From: Streptomyces sp. BR123
Lineage (GTDB): Bacteria > Actinomycetota > Actinomycetes > Streptomycetales > Streptomycetaceae
DNA length: 36,594 bases
Assembly (NCBI RefSeq): GCF_013401435.1
Contig: NZ_JACBGN010000048.1
Coordinates: forward strand, 1-36,594
Reading direction: 5' to 3'
Part shown: positions 17,055 through 25,886 of the stretch, in pieces
Layout of the letters: each line of letters starts with the position of its first letter
Position numbering within the stretch: the first letter of the stretch is position 1
Position numbers and translations under genes: made by a program
Notes under the pieces: model-generated
The model's input: the letters and a program-made list of their open reading frames with translations, nothing else
Told to the model about the DNA's origin: nothing
Databases searched by the model: none

Positions 17055-18275
17055 ATGGAGCCGGAGTTGGACGTATGGGTGCATCCCGACCTACGCGCAG
17101 CCGCAGCAGCGGAGGACTGGCCGACGCTGCTGAAGAGGTGGCGGAAGGCCACCCGCAGTAGCCAGAGCAAGCTCGGAGCCCTCGTCGGCCTGGCACAGCC
17201 GGACATCTCCGCGATCGAGAACAGGCGGCGCGCGGTGACCTCCGTCGAAGTCCGGCAGCGCATCGTCGACGGCCTCGGGATCCCGGCCGAACTCCTCGGC
17301 GGAGCGGGCGCCGAGATGCCGTTGCCCTCGCTGGCCCTGCCGGGCGTGGTGGCCGATCCGGAGACCGAGCGACTGCAGCAGGTCACCGCGTCCGGGATGC
17401 GGCTGGATGCATCCTCGCTCGCCGCGATGGAACGCCTGCTGGCGGAGCACCGCCGGGCTGAGGACACCCTCGGCTCGCGGGTCATGAACGCGGTGGTGAC
17501 CAAGCAGTTCGAAGCTGTGGCCGGACTCTACGAGCAGGCACGCGGCCCGCTCGCCGACAGGCTCGTGAAGGTGATGGCCGAGTACGCGCAGTTCCTCGCG
17601 TGGATGGCGCAGGACCAGGACAACGCGGCGTTGGCGCTCGCATGGTTCGACCGCTCCTACGACTGGGCCCTCGAATCCGGGTACGGCGATATGGCCGCCA
17701 CCACCATGAGCATGAAAGCCCACCTCGCCTGGTCCCAGGGCCACGCCCGGCGCACCATCCGCCTCGGGGAGGCAGCGGCCTCGACGGAGGGGGCGAGCGA
17801 CGGAACCCGAGCCATGGCCGTACAGATGGCCGGCCGAGGCCATGCGCTGGACGGAGACGGAGACTCGGCGTACCGCCGCCTCGACGAGGCGCAGCTGATC
17901 ATCGCAAACGCCGTCGACGTCCCGCCCTGGCTGTACTTCTACGATGAGCCCTGGTTCGCGGCTCAGCGCGGCATGGCCGACCTGCACCTGAGGGACTGGC
18001 CGAACGCGATCAGGAATCTGACGGACGGCCTGGCCGGGTTCGCGGTCGGGTTCCGCCGTGACCGCGCCTGGTACGGAGCGTGCCTCGCTCACGCATACGC
18101 GGGCGCCGGGGAAGCAGAAGCAGCCCTGACGACTGCGGCCGGCATCCTCGGCGATGCCTCCGAGGTCGGTCGGCCCCACGCGTGGGGCGAGCTGCACAAG
18201 GTGGGCGGCCTGCTGCTCCGGCGGGGAGCCCCGGAAGGCCGAGCGCTGGTGGACATGCTTGCGGAACTCGACTGA
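17055..18275 (+). CDS. XRE-family transcriptional regulator with TPR-like C-terminal domain
   Basis: A 406-residue regulator. The helix-turn-helix at about residues 22-80 reads LLKRWRKATRSSQSKLGALV and AQPDISAIENRRRAVTS, typical of Cro/CI-type domains. The remaining 300 residues are helical repeats rich in Ala, Trp and Tyr (WFDRSYDWALESGYGDMAA, GMADLHLRDWPNAIRNLTDGL), like the TPR sensor half of actinobacterial XRE proteins. The ATG at 17055 is supported by the -10 element 6 nt upstream and by the family N-terminus; the frame is open far upstream but without coding character. The ligand and targets are unknown. The palindromic TATAGG/CCTATA sites at its start suggest it represses itself. Confidence 0.88.
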   Translation: MEPELDVWVHPDLRAAAAAEDWPTLLKRWRKATRSSQSKLGALVGLAQPDISAIENRRRAVTSVEVRQRIVDGLGIPAELLGGAGAEMPLPSLALPGVVADPETERLQQVTASGMRLDASSLAAMERLLAEHRRAEDTLGSRVMNAVVTKQFEAVAGLYEQARGPLADRLVKVMAEYAQFLAWMAQDQDNAALALAWFDRSYDWALESGYGDMAATTMSMKAHLAWSQGHARRTIRLGEAAASTEGASDGTRAMAVQMAGRGHALDGDGDSAYRRLDEAQLIIANAVDVPPWLYFYDEPWFAAQRGMADLHLRDWPNAIRNLTDGLAGFAVGFRRDRAWYGACLAHAYAGAGEAEAALTTAAGILGDASEVGRPHAWGELHKVGGLLLRRGAPEGRALVDMLAELD

Positions 18276-18291
18276 AGAACGCGCGAAAGCA

Positions 18292-18319
18292 CCCTCTCCC
18301 GCCCGAAGGCGAGAAGGGG
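18292..18319 (+). terminator. imperfect hairpin after the XRE gene
   Basis: CGCC and GGCG pair around a CGAA loop, extended by mismatched CCCTCTC against AGAAGGGG. It is a weak terminator candidate about 15 bp after the regulator's stop. Confidence 0.35.
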
Positions 18320-18496
18320 CAGTGCCTGCTCAGGCGATGCAGGCCGGTCGGAGCCAGGAGCCGGCCTTGCGGCCCGGGAACGCCGACGGGGCGCACCGGG
18401 GCGGGATGCTCGGTGCGCCCCACGGGCCCGTCCGGGGCCGGTCGGGGACCCCGGTGCTCCCCGGGGACGTCGGCTCCGCGGGGGCTTTCCGGCGGG

Positions 18497-18518
18497 CGGG
18501 GCGGCGGCGGCCGCCCCG
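18497..18518 (-). terminator. terminator of allB-alc
   Basis: A 9-bp GC stem (CGGGGCGGC paired with GCCGCCCCG) with a GGCG loop begins 9 bp beyond the allantoicase stop codon on the minus strand. It is perfectly paired, without a U-tract. Confidence 0.6.
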
Positions 18519-18526
18519 GCTCCGGG

Positions 18527-19648
18527 TCAGCCGCCGAGTTCCTGGTGGCGGGTGGCGAGGGCGGCCGTGCCGGTCTGCGTCAGGGAGCCGTACAGGCGCA
18601 GCCGGGAGAAGCCGCCGTCCGGGTAGATGTCGATGCGGACGTGGGTGCCGACCGCCGGGGTGTCCAGCACGAAGCGGTGGTTGGTGTCGGGCTGCAGGCG
18701 GGTGCGGGGGAGGAACTCCTGCCACTCGCCCTCCTCGCCCGTCCTGACCGACAGGGAGGCCCAGCCGGCCGAGTTGCCCTTGAGGTAGGCGGTGTCGATC
18801 TCGACGGCGCGGATCTCCGACTCGGCGACCAGCCGGTAGCGGATCCAGTCGTTGCCGTCGTCGCGGCGGCGGGCGGTCTCCCAGCCGTCGTCCATCTTGC
18901 GGGAGCGGCCCGGGTTGATGGTGTTGGCGGGCGGGGAGTAGAAGCGGTTGGACGCGTCCTCGACGGCGCCGCCGTTCTCCAGGGCCACGACGTCGAAGGA
19001 GCCGAGGGCCCGGAGCCACTTCGGGTCCGGGAGGACCTCGCCGTGGACGCGGAGGCGGGCGATGCCTCCGTCCGGGTGCTGGTTGACGCGCAGGTGAGTG
19101 AAGCGGTGTTCGACGTTCACCTCGAAGCCGTTGGCGGCGTGGCCTCCGACCGGGGTGCGCGGGACGAGGGTGGTCCACTTGACGTCGTCGCCGAGGAGTT
19201 CCTCGGGGGTGGGGGCGAGCGCGCCCTCCCAGTTGGCGCCCTCGACGGAGACGGCCTGCGGCATGTTGCCGCGGAAGTGGGCGGTGTCGACGACGATGCC
19301 GCGGATCACGCCGGGCGCGCCGAGGCGTACGAGGGCCCAGTCGTGGTCCTCGGCGGTGGGCCAGGGCTGCTCGGCGGAGACGCCGCGGCGGCGGCGGGTC
19401 TCCCAGCCGTCCATGACCTTGCCCTTGTGCCCGAAGTCCTCGGGGTCGAAGTGCGCGGCCTCGGAGACCAGCAGGTTCTCCCGCTGGGCGAAGAACTCGT
19501 CGTTGGCGGCGATGACACCGGCGCCCAGCTCACGGGCGGCGAGGTTCGCGTACTGCGTGAACGGGAACTCTGCCGTGCGGTAGTCGGCGTACGGGTCGCC
19601 GCCTCCGTACGGGTTCGCGTTGCCGGTGAAGGAAGGGATCGCTGCCAC
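18527..19648 (-). CDS. alc: allantoicase
   Basis: A 373-residue enzyme that hydrolyses allantoate to ureidoglycolate and urea in purine-ring degradation. It has the two-fold repeat of the allantoicase family: the motif around GHKGKVMDGWETRRRR in the first half recurs as GRSRKMDDGWETARRR in the second, and each half continues with an IxxxxxDTAxxxGN segment (IVVDTAHFRGN, VEIDTAYLKGN). I chose the GTG at 19648, which has GAAAGGCAG about 8 nt upstream inside the end of allB and lies 2 nt after the allantoinase stop. The two genes therefore form one translationally linked operon. A terminator follows the stop. Confidence 0.93.
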   Translation of the reverse strand: MAAIPSFTGNANPYGGGDPYADYRTAEFPFTQYANLAARELGAGVIAANDEFFAQRENLLVSEAAHFDPEDFGHKGKVMDGWETRRRRGVSAEQPWPTAEDHDWALVRLGAPGVIRGIVVDTAHFRGNMPQAVSVEGANWEGALAPTPEELLGDDVKWTTLVPRTPVGGHAANGFEVNVEHRFTHLRVNQHPDGGIARLRVHGEVLPDPKWLRALGSFDVVALENGGAVEDASNRFYSPPANTINPGRSRKMDDGWETARRRDDGNDWIRYRLVAESEIRAVEIDTAYLKGNSAGWASLSVRTGEEGEWQEFLPRTRLQPDTNHRFVLDTPAVGTHVRIDIYPDGGFSRLRLYGSLTQTGTAALATRHQELGG

Positions 19649-19650
19649 GG

Positions 19651-20991
19651 TCAGTTCTGCCTTTCGAGGAGGAGGCCGGTGGGCTCGGACGGGGTGCCGT
19701 GGTCGGCGATCTGCCGCCCGCGCAGCCAGGTGGACTTCACGACGCCGCAGAGGGTCCTGCCCGCGTACGCCGTGACCTGGTTGCGGTGGTGGAGCTCGGC
19801 CGGGTCCACGGTGAACGTTTCTTCGGGGGCCAGGACCGCGAAGTCGGCGTCGCGCCCGGCCTCGATGGCGCCCTTGCGGTCCAGGCCCGCCAGGCGGGCG
19901 GGGGCGGCGGACATCCAGCGGACGACGTCTTCGAGGGTGCGGCCGCGCCTTCGGGCCTCGGTCCAGACGGCCGGCAGGCCCAGCTGGAGGGAGGAGATGC
20001 CGCCCCAGGCGGTGGAGAAGTCGGCGGTCTTGAGGTCCGCGGTGGAGGGCGAGTGGTCGGAGACGATGCAGTCGATGGTGCCGTCGGCGAGGGCCTCCCA
20101 CAGCCGGTCCTGGTTGGCGGCCTCGCGGATGGGCGGGCAGCACTTGAACTCGCTGGCGCCGTCGGGCACTTCCTCGGCCGTCAGGGTCAGGTAGTGCGGG
20201 CAGGACTCGACGGTGACCGCCACGCCCTCGGCCTTGGCGGCGGCGATCAGCGGGAGTGCGTCCGCGGAGGACAGGTGCAGGACGTGGACGCGGGCGTTCA
20301 GCCGCCGGGCCTGGGCGATCAGGTTGCCGATCGCGGTGTTCTCGGCGTCGCGGGGGCGGGAGGCGAGGAAGTCGGCGTACTTCGGGCCGGGTACGACCGG
20401 CGCGGAGTCGAGGTGGTGGGGGTCCTCGGCGTGGACGATCATCAGCCCGCCGAAGCCGCTGATCTCGGCGAGGGAGGCGGCCAGCCGGTCCTGGTCGAGC
20501 AGCGGGAACTCGTCGACGCCGGACGGGGAGAGGAAGCACTTGAAGCCGAAGACGCCGGCGTCGTGCAGCGGGTGCAGGTCCTTGACGTTGTCGGGCAGGG
20601 CGCCGCCCCAGAAGCCGACGTCCACGTGGGCCTTCTCGCGGGCCGCGTCCTGCTTGACGCGCAGGTGGTCGACCGTGGTGGTCGGCGGCAGCGAGTTCAG
20701 CGGCATGTCGAGGATCGTGGTGATGCCGCCGGCCGCGGCGGCGCGGGTGGCCGTCCAGAAGCCCTCCCACTCGGTGCGGCCCGGGTCGTTCACGTGGACG
20801 TGGGTGTCGACCAGGCCGGGAAGCAGGACGTCGTCACCGAAGTCCTCGACGCGGGCGCCGGCCGGGGCGTCGGCCTCGTACGGCAGGACGGCGAGGATCT
20901 TCCCGGCGGCGACGGCGACCGTGGCGGCGCGCGTCCCCCCGGGGGTGATGACGCGAGTCGAGCGCAGTACCAGTTCCACGTCGTCGGACAC
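19651..20991 (-). CDS. allB: allantoinase
   Basis: A 446-residue cyclic amidohydrolase that opens allantoin to allantoate. It is cytosolic with a binuclear metal centre: [10 protein letters not shown] near residue 62 (two His ligands), the carboxylated Lys in FGFKCFL near 150, His in MIVHAED near 187, His in VLHLSSAD near 243 and Asp in IVSDHSP near 317. The GTG at 20991 has GGGGAGG 7 nt upstream. It is the first gene of allB-alc and diverges from the IclR regulator. The promoter carries two 15-bp operators related to those of allR and aceB, so allantoin-pathway repression is expected. Confidence 0.95.
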   Translation of the reverse strand: MSDDVELVLRSTRVITPGGTRAATVAVAAGKILAVLPYEADAPAGARVEDFGDDVLLPGLVDTHVHVNDPGRTEWEGFWTATRAAAAGGITTILDMPLNSLPPTTTVDHLRVKQDAAREKAHVDVGFWGGALPDNVKDLHPLHDAGVFGFKCFLSPSGVDEFPLLDQDRLAASLAEISGFGGLMIVHAEDPHHLDSAPVVPGPKYADFLASRPRDAENTAIGNLIAQARRLNARVHVLHLSSADALPLIAAAKAEGVAVTVESCPHYLTLTAEEVPDGASEFKCCPPIREAANQDRLWEALADGTIDCIVSDHSPSTADLKTADFSTAWGGISSLQLGLPAVWTEARRRGRTLEDVVRWMSAAPARLAGLDRKGAIEAGRDADFAVLAPEETFTVDPAELHHRNQVTAYAGRTLCGVVKSTWLRGRQIADHGTPSEPTGLLLERQN

Positions 20992-21011
20992 GCCGGAACC
21001 TCCCCATCTAC

Positions 21012-21042
21012 TTCCACAGAGCGAAATTCAACGTTCTGTTGA
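21012..21042 (-). promoter_or_regulatory. paired operators in the allB promoter
   Basis: On the plus strand the sites read TTCCACAGAGCGAAA (21012-21026) and TCAACGTTCTGTTGA (21028-21042). Read toward allB, the TCAAC-type inverted repeat comes first and contains a -35-like GTTGAA. The TTCC-type site follows, and a -10-like TAGATG begins 1 nt later. The same order and spacing occur upstream of aceB. A repressor bound here would cover the promoter. Confidence 0.65.
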
Positions 21043-21127
21043 CTTGACGGAGTCTTCATGCCGATCCGGGGGCCAGTCAAGAGCGTCACCAGGGTCCGGA
21101 CGGTGCACCGACGCGTCGCGGCCGCAG

Positions 21128-21176
21128 TTGGATGTTTCCACAGAATGGAATTAAGATTTCGCCATACAGAATGCAA
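21128..21176 (+). promoter_or_regulatory. allR promoter with internal operator
   Basis: The -35 TTGGAT (21128-21133), an 18-bp spacer and the -10 TAAGAT (21152-21157) form a reasonable promoter. The perfect-arm inverted repeat TTCCACAGAATGGAA (21136-21150) fills the spacer. A second related site, CCATACAGAATGCAA (21162-21176), shares the core ACAGAATG and sits at the predicted transcript start. The layout suggests AllR autorepression, and the leader to the GTG at 21336 would be about 170 nt. Confidence 0.65.
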
Positions 21177-21335
21177 CTATCGCCGGGGCAGGCCGGCCCG
21201 GTAACTTCCCGGACACCTCCGCCACCCGGACGGACCCGCCCTGACCGGCGGGGACGGCACCGCCCCGACCCTGGGGCCGATGCCGTCCGACCGGTAGGCT
21301 GCATCCTTGCCCGCCTGCACCGAAAGGACCGCGCC

Positions 21336-22139
21336 GTGCCGACGTCCAGCGCCAGCACCACCGACGCTTCCGCCAAGCCCACCACCGGCGGCGGTGGCGT
21401 CCAGTCCCTGGAGCGCGCCTTCGATCTGCTCGAACGCATGGCCGACGCGGGTGGCGAGGTCGGCCTCAGCGAGCTGTCCACCGCCAGCGGCCTGCCGCTC
21501 CCGACGATCCACCGTCTCATGCGGACGCTCGTCGCGTGCGGCTACGTCCGGCAGCAGCCCAACCGGCGGTACGCCCTCGGCCCCCGACTGATCCGCCTCG
21601 GCGAGTCCGCGTCCCGCCTGCTGGGCACCTGGGCGCGGCCCTACCTCGCCCGGTTGGTCGAGGAGACCGGCGAGACGGCCAACATGGCCCTGCTCGACGG
21701 GGACGAGATCGTCTACGTCGCCCAGGTGCCCTCCAAGCACTCCATGCGCATGTTCACGGAGGTGGGCCGCCGGGTGCTGCCGCACTCCACCGGCGTCGGC
21801 AAGGCCCTGCTCGCCCACACCCCGGCCGACGAGGTACGGGCCCTGCTCGCGCGCACCGGCATGCCGGCCGCGACCGAGAAGACCATCACCACCCCCGAGG
21901 GCTTCCTCGAGGCGCTGGAGCAGGTCCGCAAGCTGGGCTACGCGGTCGACGACAACGAGCAGGAGATAGGAGTCCGCTGCCTGGCCGTGTCGGTGCCGAA
22001 CTCGCCGACCGCCGCCGCGATCTCCATCTCGGGCCCGGCCGGGCGCGTCACCGAGGACCTGACCACGTCGATCGTGCCGATCCTGCAGGACGTGGCGGCC
22101 GAGCTGTCCGTGGCCCTGCAGAGCCAGAACCCCGCCTGA
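21336..22139 (+). CDS. allR: IclR-family repressor of allantoin catabolism (AllR-like)
   Basis: A 267-residue IclR regulator. The N-terminal winged helix covers about residues 25-90 (VQSLERAFDLLERM, LSELSTASGLPLPTIHRLMRTL). The C-terminal effector domain includes VYVAQVPSKHSMRMFTEVGRR, LPHSTGVGKALLA and the conserved GYAVDDNEQEIGVRCLAVSV loop that in AllR and IclR binds small acids such as glyoxylate or allantoate. The GTG at 21336 has GAAAGGACC upstream; the longer in-frame reading would start at 21132, ahead of the promoter. Its position divergent from allB-alc, and the shared operators at aceB, identify it as the local pathway regulator. The effector is inferred from the family, not seen. 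Confidence 0.92.
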   Translation: MPTSSASTTDASAKPTTGGGGVQSLERAFDLLERMADAGGEVGLSELSTASGLPLPTIHRLMRTLVACGYVRQQPNRRYALGPRLIRLGESASRLLGTWARPYLARLVEETGETANMALLDGDEIVYVAQVPSKHSMRMFTEVGRRVLPHSTGVGKALLAHTPADEVRALLARTGMPAATEKTITTPEGFLEALEQVRKLGYAVDDNEQEIGVRCLAVSVPNSPTAAAISISGPAGRVTEDLTTSIVPILQDVAAELSVALQSQNPA

Positions 22140-22145
22140 CCTCAC

Positions 22146-22163
22146 GGGCCCCGGCCGGGGCCC
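22146..22163 (+). terminator. terminator of allR
   Basis: GGGCCCC, a GGCC loop and GGGGCCC form a 7-bp perfect stem 6 bp after the allR stop codon. Together with the 19-bp repeat array that follows, it fills the 322-bp gap before the next gene; nothing else was recognised there. Confidence 0.65.
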
Positions 22164-22263
22164 GGGGCCGTTCGCAGCCGTTCGCCTCCGGGAGCGGCGG
22201 AATCCGGCCTCGCCGGCGTTCGAGGCGCGGGTCCGGGCAAGGCCCGGCACCCTGCTGAACCGA

Positions 22264-22358
22264 GGCGTCGGCGCGGGCCCGGTCACCGGCGCGGGCGAGG
22301 ATCACCGGCGCGGGCCCGGGTCACCGGCGCGGGCGAAGGTCACCGGCGCGGGCCCGGA
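22264..22358. repeat. 19-bp tandem repeat array (minisatellite)
   Basis: Four full copies begin TCACCGGCGCGGGC at 22283, 22302, 22321 and 22340, exactly 19 bp apart, preceded by a diverged copy. The last five bases alternate between a GAGGA/GAAGG type and a CCGGG/CCGGA type, giving a 38-bp higher-order period. It has no spacers, so it is not a CRISPR array. Confidence 0.9.
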
Positions 22359-22461
22359 AGCATTGGGCCGGGTGCCGGTGTTCGCGTGGCGGGGCAGGAC
22401 CGCGCGGGGCAGCGTGGTGCGCACCTGCCCGTGTCTCCCCCGAGGTCCCCGAGGTCCGCCC

Positions 22462-23979
22462 ATGGCCCGCGACTCCCTCACCGCGCCCCCGGCGGGGCGC
22501 GCCCTGCGCCCGCCGTCCGCGCAGGACCGGGCGGCACGCCGCCGCGACCTGGCCCGGCTGGCGCCCGTCGCCGCCGTCTACGGCCTCGCCCAGCTCGTCC
22601 TGGCCGTGCCCGGCACCGGCCTCGGCTGGGACGAGACCGTGTACGTCAGCCAGGTCGCCCGGGACGCCCCCGCCGCCTTCTTCAGCGCCCCGCGCGCCCG
22701 CGGCATCAGCTGGCTCGTCGCCCCGGTCGCCGCCGTCACGCCCTCCGTCCTCGCCCTGCGGGTGTACCTGGCGCTGCTGGCCGCGGCCGCCCTGCTGCTC
22801 GCGCTGTGGGTGTGGCGCCGGCTGCTGCCCGTCCCCGTGCTCGCCCTCGCCGGCCTGCTGTTCACCGGGCTGTGGCCCACCCTCACGTACGGGCCGCAGG
22901 CCATGCCCAACCTCTGGGTGGCCTTCGCGGCGCTGACCGCCACCGGCTGCTTCCTGCGCGCCGCCGCCGACCGCTCGGACCGCCCGGCCCTCGCCGGGAC
23001 GGGCGTCGCCGTGGCGTTCGCCGCGCTGATGCGTCCCGCCGACGCCTTCTGGCTGGTCCTGCCCCTGGCCTGCGCGGCGGCGGTCGTCCCGGCCCTCCGG
23101 CGTCCCGCCCTGCCCGCGGTGCTCGCGGCCGGCGCCCTGACCGGCTGGGCCCCGTGGCTGGTCGAGGCACACCTGAACTACGGAGGCGTCCTCGCCCGGC
23201 TGCACCGGGCGGGCGAGATCCAGGGCGGGATCGGCTGGCACCCCGCTTTCTGGGACCACCTGCGCGCCCTCGGCGGCCGGACCCTGTGCCGCCCCTGCGA
23301 CGGGCCGTGGAGCCAGCCGCTCACCGGGCTGTGGTGGCTCGCCCTGCCCCTGCTGGTCGCGGGCGGGCTGGTCGCCGCGTACCGAGGCACGGAGCTGCTG
23401 CGGCCGGTCCTGGTCGCCACCGTGGCAGGGCTGTCCCTGGCCGCGCCCTACCTGCTGATGGTCGGGTACGCCGCCCCGCGCTTCCTGCTGCCCGCGTACG
23501 CCCTGCTCGTGCTGCCCGCCGCGCTCTGCCTGGCCCGGCTGCCGGGCGCGTCCCGCAGACACCCTTTCGTCCGAACCGCCCTCTGTCTGGCGCTGGCCGC
23601 GCACCTCACGCTCCAGCTGCTGCTCGCGGCCACGGTGGCGGCCCGCAGCCGGGACATGCGGGCGGCCCTCACCGCCGTGGCGGCCGAGTTGCACCGCAGG
23701 GGCGTACGGCCGCCGTGCGTCGTCAGCGGCGAGGAGGCGGTCCGGGTCGCGTTCCGCGCGGGTTGCGCCTCGCGCCAGGTGTACGGCGGCCACGACGGCA
23801 GCATCAGCTCCGCGGGCATCACCGCCCTCGCGGCCCGCATGCCCACGGTGGTGCTGGTGAAGGACGGCGCCGCCCCGCCGCGGTGGGCCGGCGGCTGGCG
23901 GCCGCACCCGCTGCCCGCCCTCCCCGACGGGCGCCCGTGGCGCGCCTACCTCGCGCCGTCGGCACGTCCCGCCGGCTGA
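22462..23979 (+). CDS. polytopic membrane glycosyltransferase, GT-C/GT39-like
   Basis: A 505-residue integral membrane protein with about ten or more hydrophobic helices and a C-terminal soluble extracytoplasmic domain of roughly 110 residues. The first loop after helix 1 has an acidic pair in GLGWDETVYVSQVA, the position of the catalytic acidic motif in GT-C enzymes (protein mannosyltransferases, ArnT), which use lipid-linked sugars. ALMRPADAFWLVLPLACA resembles the RPxD-type loop of the family. I chose the ATG at 22462 with GAGGTCC upstream; an in-frame ATG at 22363 would add 33 residues with no membrane character. Its last 34 bp overlap the convergent ABC ATPase gene. Donor and acceptor are unknown. 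Confidence 0.78.
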   Translation: MARDSLTAPPAGRALRPPSAQDRAARRRDLARLAPVAAVYGLAQLVLAVPGTGLGWDETVYVSQVARDAPAAFFSAPRARGISWLVAPVAAVTPSVLALRVYLALLAAAALLLALWVWRRLLPVPVLALAGLLFTGLWPTLTYGPQAMPNLWVAFAALTATGCFLRAAADRSDRPALAGTGVAVAFAALMRPADAFWLVLPLACAAAVVPALRRPALPAVLAAGALTGWAPWLVEAHLNYGGVLARLHRAGEIQGGIGWHPAFWDHLRALGGRTLCRPCDGPWSQPLTGLWWLALPLLVAGGLVAAYRGTELLRPVLVATVAGLSLAAPYLLMVGYAAPRFLLPAYALLVLPAALCLARLPGASRRHPFVRTALCLALAAHLTLQLLLAATVAARSRDMRAALTAVAAELHRRGVRPPCVVSGEEAVRVAFRAGCASRQVYGGHDGSISSAGITALAARMPTVVLVKDGAAPPRWAGGWRPHPLPALPDGRPWRAYLAPSARPAG

Positions 23980-24740
23980 GGAGCCGCGGAAGGGGCCGCG
24001 GAGCCGGCCACGAAACCGGCCGCGAAACCGGCCGCGGCCGCAGGACCGACCGCCGTGTCCGTGACCGCGGCGGTCTCGGTGAGGCGGCCGTCGGTCATCG
24101 TCGCCGTCCGGTCCATCCGCTCCAGGTGGGTCCGGTCGTGGGTGACCAGCACCGTCGCCGTCGCGCGCTCCCGGGTGAGGGTGACCAGCAGGTCGAGGAC
24201 GGACGCGCCACGCTCGTGGTCCAGGGCGCTGGTGGGCTCGTCGACCAGCAGCACCGCCGGCTCGTTCATCAGCGCGCGGGCGATGTTCACCCGCTGGCGC
24301 TGGCCGCCGGAGAGCTGGTGCGGGCGCTTGTCCGCCTTGTCGGCCATGCCGACCGCGTCCAGCAGCTCCAGCGCCCGGCGGCGCAGGGCCTTCGAGGGAC
24401 GGCCGGACAGGTGGGCCATGACCTGGAGCTGCTCGGCCGCGGTCAGCGAGGCCAGCAGGTTGGACTGCTGGAAGACGATGCCGATCTTCTCGCGGCGCAG
24501 GGCGGCCTTCTCCGCCGGAGACAGGACCGTGGTGTCCTGCCCGGCCACCTCCACCCGGCCCGAGTCGGGGGTGACCAGGGTGGCGGCGACCGCGAGCAGG
24601 CTGGACTTGCCGGAGCCGGAGGGCCCGACCACGGCCGTCACGGTGCCGGCGGCCACCTCCAGGCAGACCTTGTCGAGGGCGGTCAGCCGGCTCTCGCCGT
24701 CCGGGTAGGTGAGCGTGACGTCGTGGACGAAGAGGGTCAT
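23946..24740 (-). CDS. ABC transporter ATP-binding protein (LolD/MacB/HrtA type)
   Basis: A 264-residue ATPase of the FtsX-type exporter class. Walker A is GPSGSGKSS near residue 39, the Q-loop FQQSN near 91, the signature LSGGQRQRVNIARAL near 142, Walker B VLLVDEPTSALD and the switch His in VLVTHDRTH. It starts within the permease stop (ATGA overlap). The last 45 residues are a low-complexity Ala/Gly/Val tail that lies antisense over the end of the glycosyltransferase gene. With its permease and the divergent two-component system it resembles HrtA of the HrtBA heme exporters; the substrate is inferred only. Confidence 0.9.
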   Translation of the reverse strand: MTLFVHDVTLTYPDGESRLTALDKVCLEVAAGTVTAVVGPSGSGKSSLLAVAATLVTPDSGRVEVAGQDTTVLSPAEKAALRREKIGIVFQQSNLLASLTAAEQLQVMAHLSGRPSKALRRRALELLDAVGMADKADKRPHQLSGGQRQRVNIARALMNEPAVLLVDEPTSALDHERGASVLDLLVTLTRERATATVLVTHDRTHLERMDRTATMTDGRLTETAAVTDTAVGPAAAAGFAAGFVAGSAAPSAAPQPAGRADGAR

Positions 24741-25831
24741 CGGGCGCTCCCGAGCGCGGTCAGGGGGTCGACGGCGGTGATCCGCCGGATGGACAGGGCG
24801 GCGCCCAGTGCTCCGAGCACGATCATGATCGTGGCGGGTGCCAGGACGGTCGCGGCGTCGAGGACGAAGGGCACGTCGCCGCCGCTGATCAGCGCGCCGG
24901 TGCCGGCCGCGAGAGCGGTGCCGAGCCCGGTGCCGATGGCGAGCATGACCACGGCCTGGCCGAGGGCGTCCCTCAGCAGGTACGGGGTGGAGGCGCCGAG
25001 CGCCTTCAGCACGGCGATGTCACCGGCCCGCTGGATGGTCCAGACGGTGAAGAAGGCCCCTATGACGAGCGCGGAGATCGCGAAGAGGAAGCCGCGCATC
25101 AGCTGCAGCGATCCGTTCTCGGCCTGGTACGACCCTATGGCGCCGAGGGCCTCGTCGATGGTCTGCGCCCGCGTCCCGGCGGCCGTGTCGCCGGCGGCGA
25201 GGGCGGCGCCGGAGGCATCGGGCGCGTCCAGGGCGACGACGGTCGCGGCGGTGTCGGGGACTGTGCCGGGGTTGCCGATGCGCTGCCAGTCGTTCAGGTC
25301 CATCCAGACGACCGGGGTATGGCTGTAGGCGGCGGTCCCGGAGACGGCGGCCACGGCCAGTTCGAGCGGGCCGATCTTCAGCCGGGATCCGGCGGTGAGG
25401 CCCCCGAGCTCCTGCGCGGCCTTCTCCGCGAGGACCACCCGGCCCCGGCCCAGGCCGGCGGTGGGCGGCGCGAGCGGGCCGGCGGGGTCCACGCCGAAGA
25501 CGGAGACGGCGGCGGTGCGCTCCCCCGCGGCGGCGTTGGTGGTGCGGATGCCGAGCGGCTGCGCCGACTTCACGCCGGGCCGGTCCCGCCAGGCCTGCCA
25601 GGCCTTCTCGGGCACCTGGGAGTTGGTGAAGGACACCTTCTGGTCCCCGGGTGGCTCGGCGAAGGCCAGGTGGGTGGCGGGCAGGCCGGTGACGGCCGAG
25701 ATGTTCTCCCGGGCCAGTCCGGCGGTGAGCCCGGACAACAGGCCGACCAACAGGGTGATCAGCAGGACCACCGAGCCCATCAGGGCGAAGCGGCCCTTCG
25801 CGAACCGCAGATCTCTCCAAGCAACGAACAT
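24737..25831 (-). CDS. FtsX-like ABC permease (HrtB/DevC-like)
   Basis: A 364-residue MacB/FtsX-type permease. One N-terminal membrane helix follows the start MFVAWRDLRFAKGRFALMG, then a large extracytoplasmic domain of about 200 residues and three C-terminal helices (LLFAISALVIGAFFTVWTIQ; a second in LGQAVVMLAIGTGLGTALA; a third near the end). The N-terminus strongly recalls corynebacterial HrtB as I remember it. I chose the ATG at 25831, with AGGGTGGGGG upstream, over an in-frame start at 25876. It is the first gene of a two-gene operon with the ATPase and diverges from a histidine kinase gene. Confidence 0.87.
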   Translation of the reverse strand: MFVAWRDLRFAKGRFALMGSVVLLITLLVGLLSGLTAGLARENISAVTGLPATHLAFAEPPGDQKVSFTNSQVPEKAWQAWRDRPGVKSAQPLGIRTTNAAAGERTAAVSVFGVDPAGPLAPPTAGLGRGRVVLAEKAAQELGGLTAGSRLKIGPLELAVAAVSGTAAYSHTPVVWMDLNDWQRIGNPGTVPDTAATVVALDAPDASGAALAAGDTAAGTRAQTIDEALGAIGSYQAENGSLQLMRGFLFAISALVIGAFFTVWTIQRAGDIAVLKALGASTPYLLRDALGQAVVMLAIGTGLGTALAAGTGALISGGDVPFVLDAATVLAPATIMIVLGALGAALSIRRITAVDPLTALGSAR

Positions 25832-25886
25832 GTCCCCCACCCTGGTCTGCCGCCCGCCCCCCGGGCATCGCGCCACGGGAGCGATC

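Noticed and set aside
21132..21335. N-terminal extension of AllR from 21132
   Set aside because: The extension covers the promoter and operator sequences, is Pro/Arg-rich, and is absent from the IclR family.
22264..22358. Possible CRISPR array
   Set aside because: The units are contiguous with no unique spacers and no cas genes are nearby; it is a simple tandem repeat.
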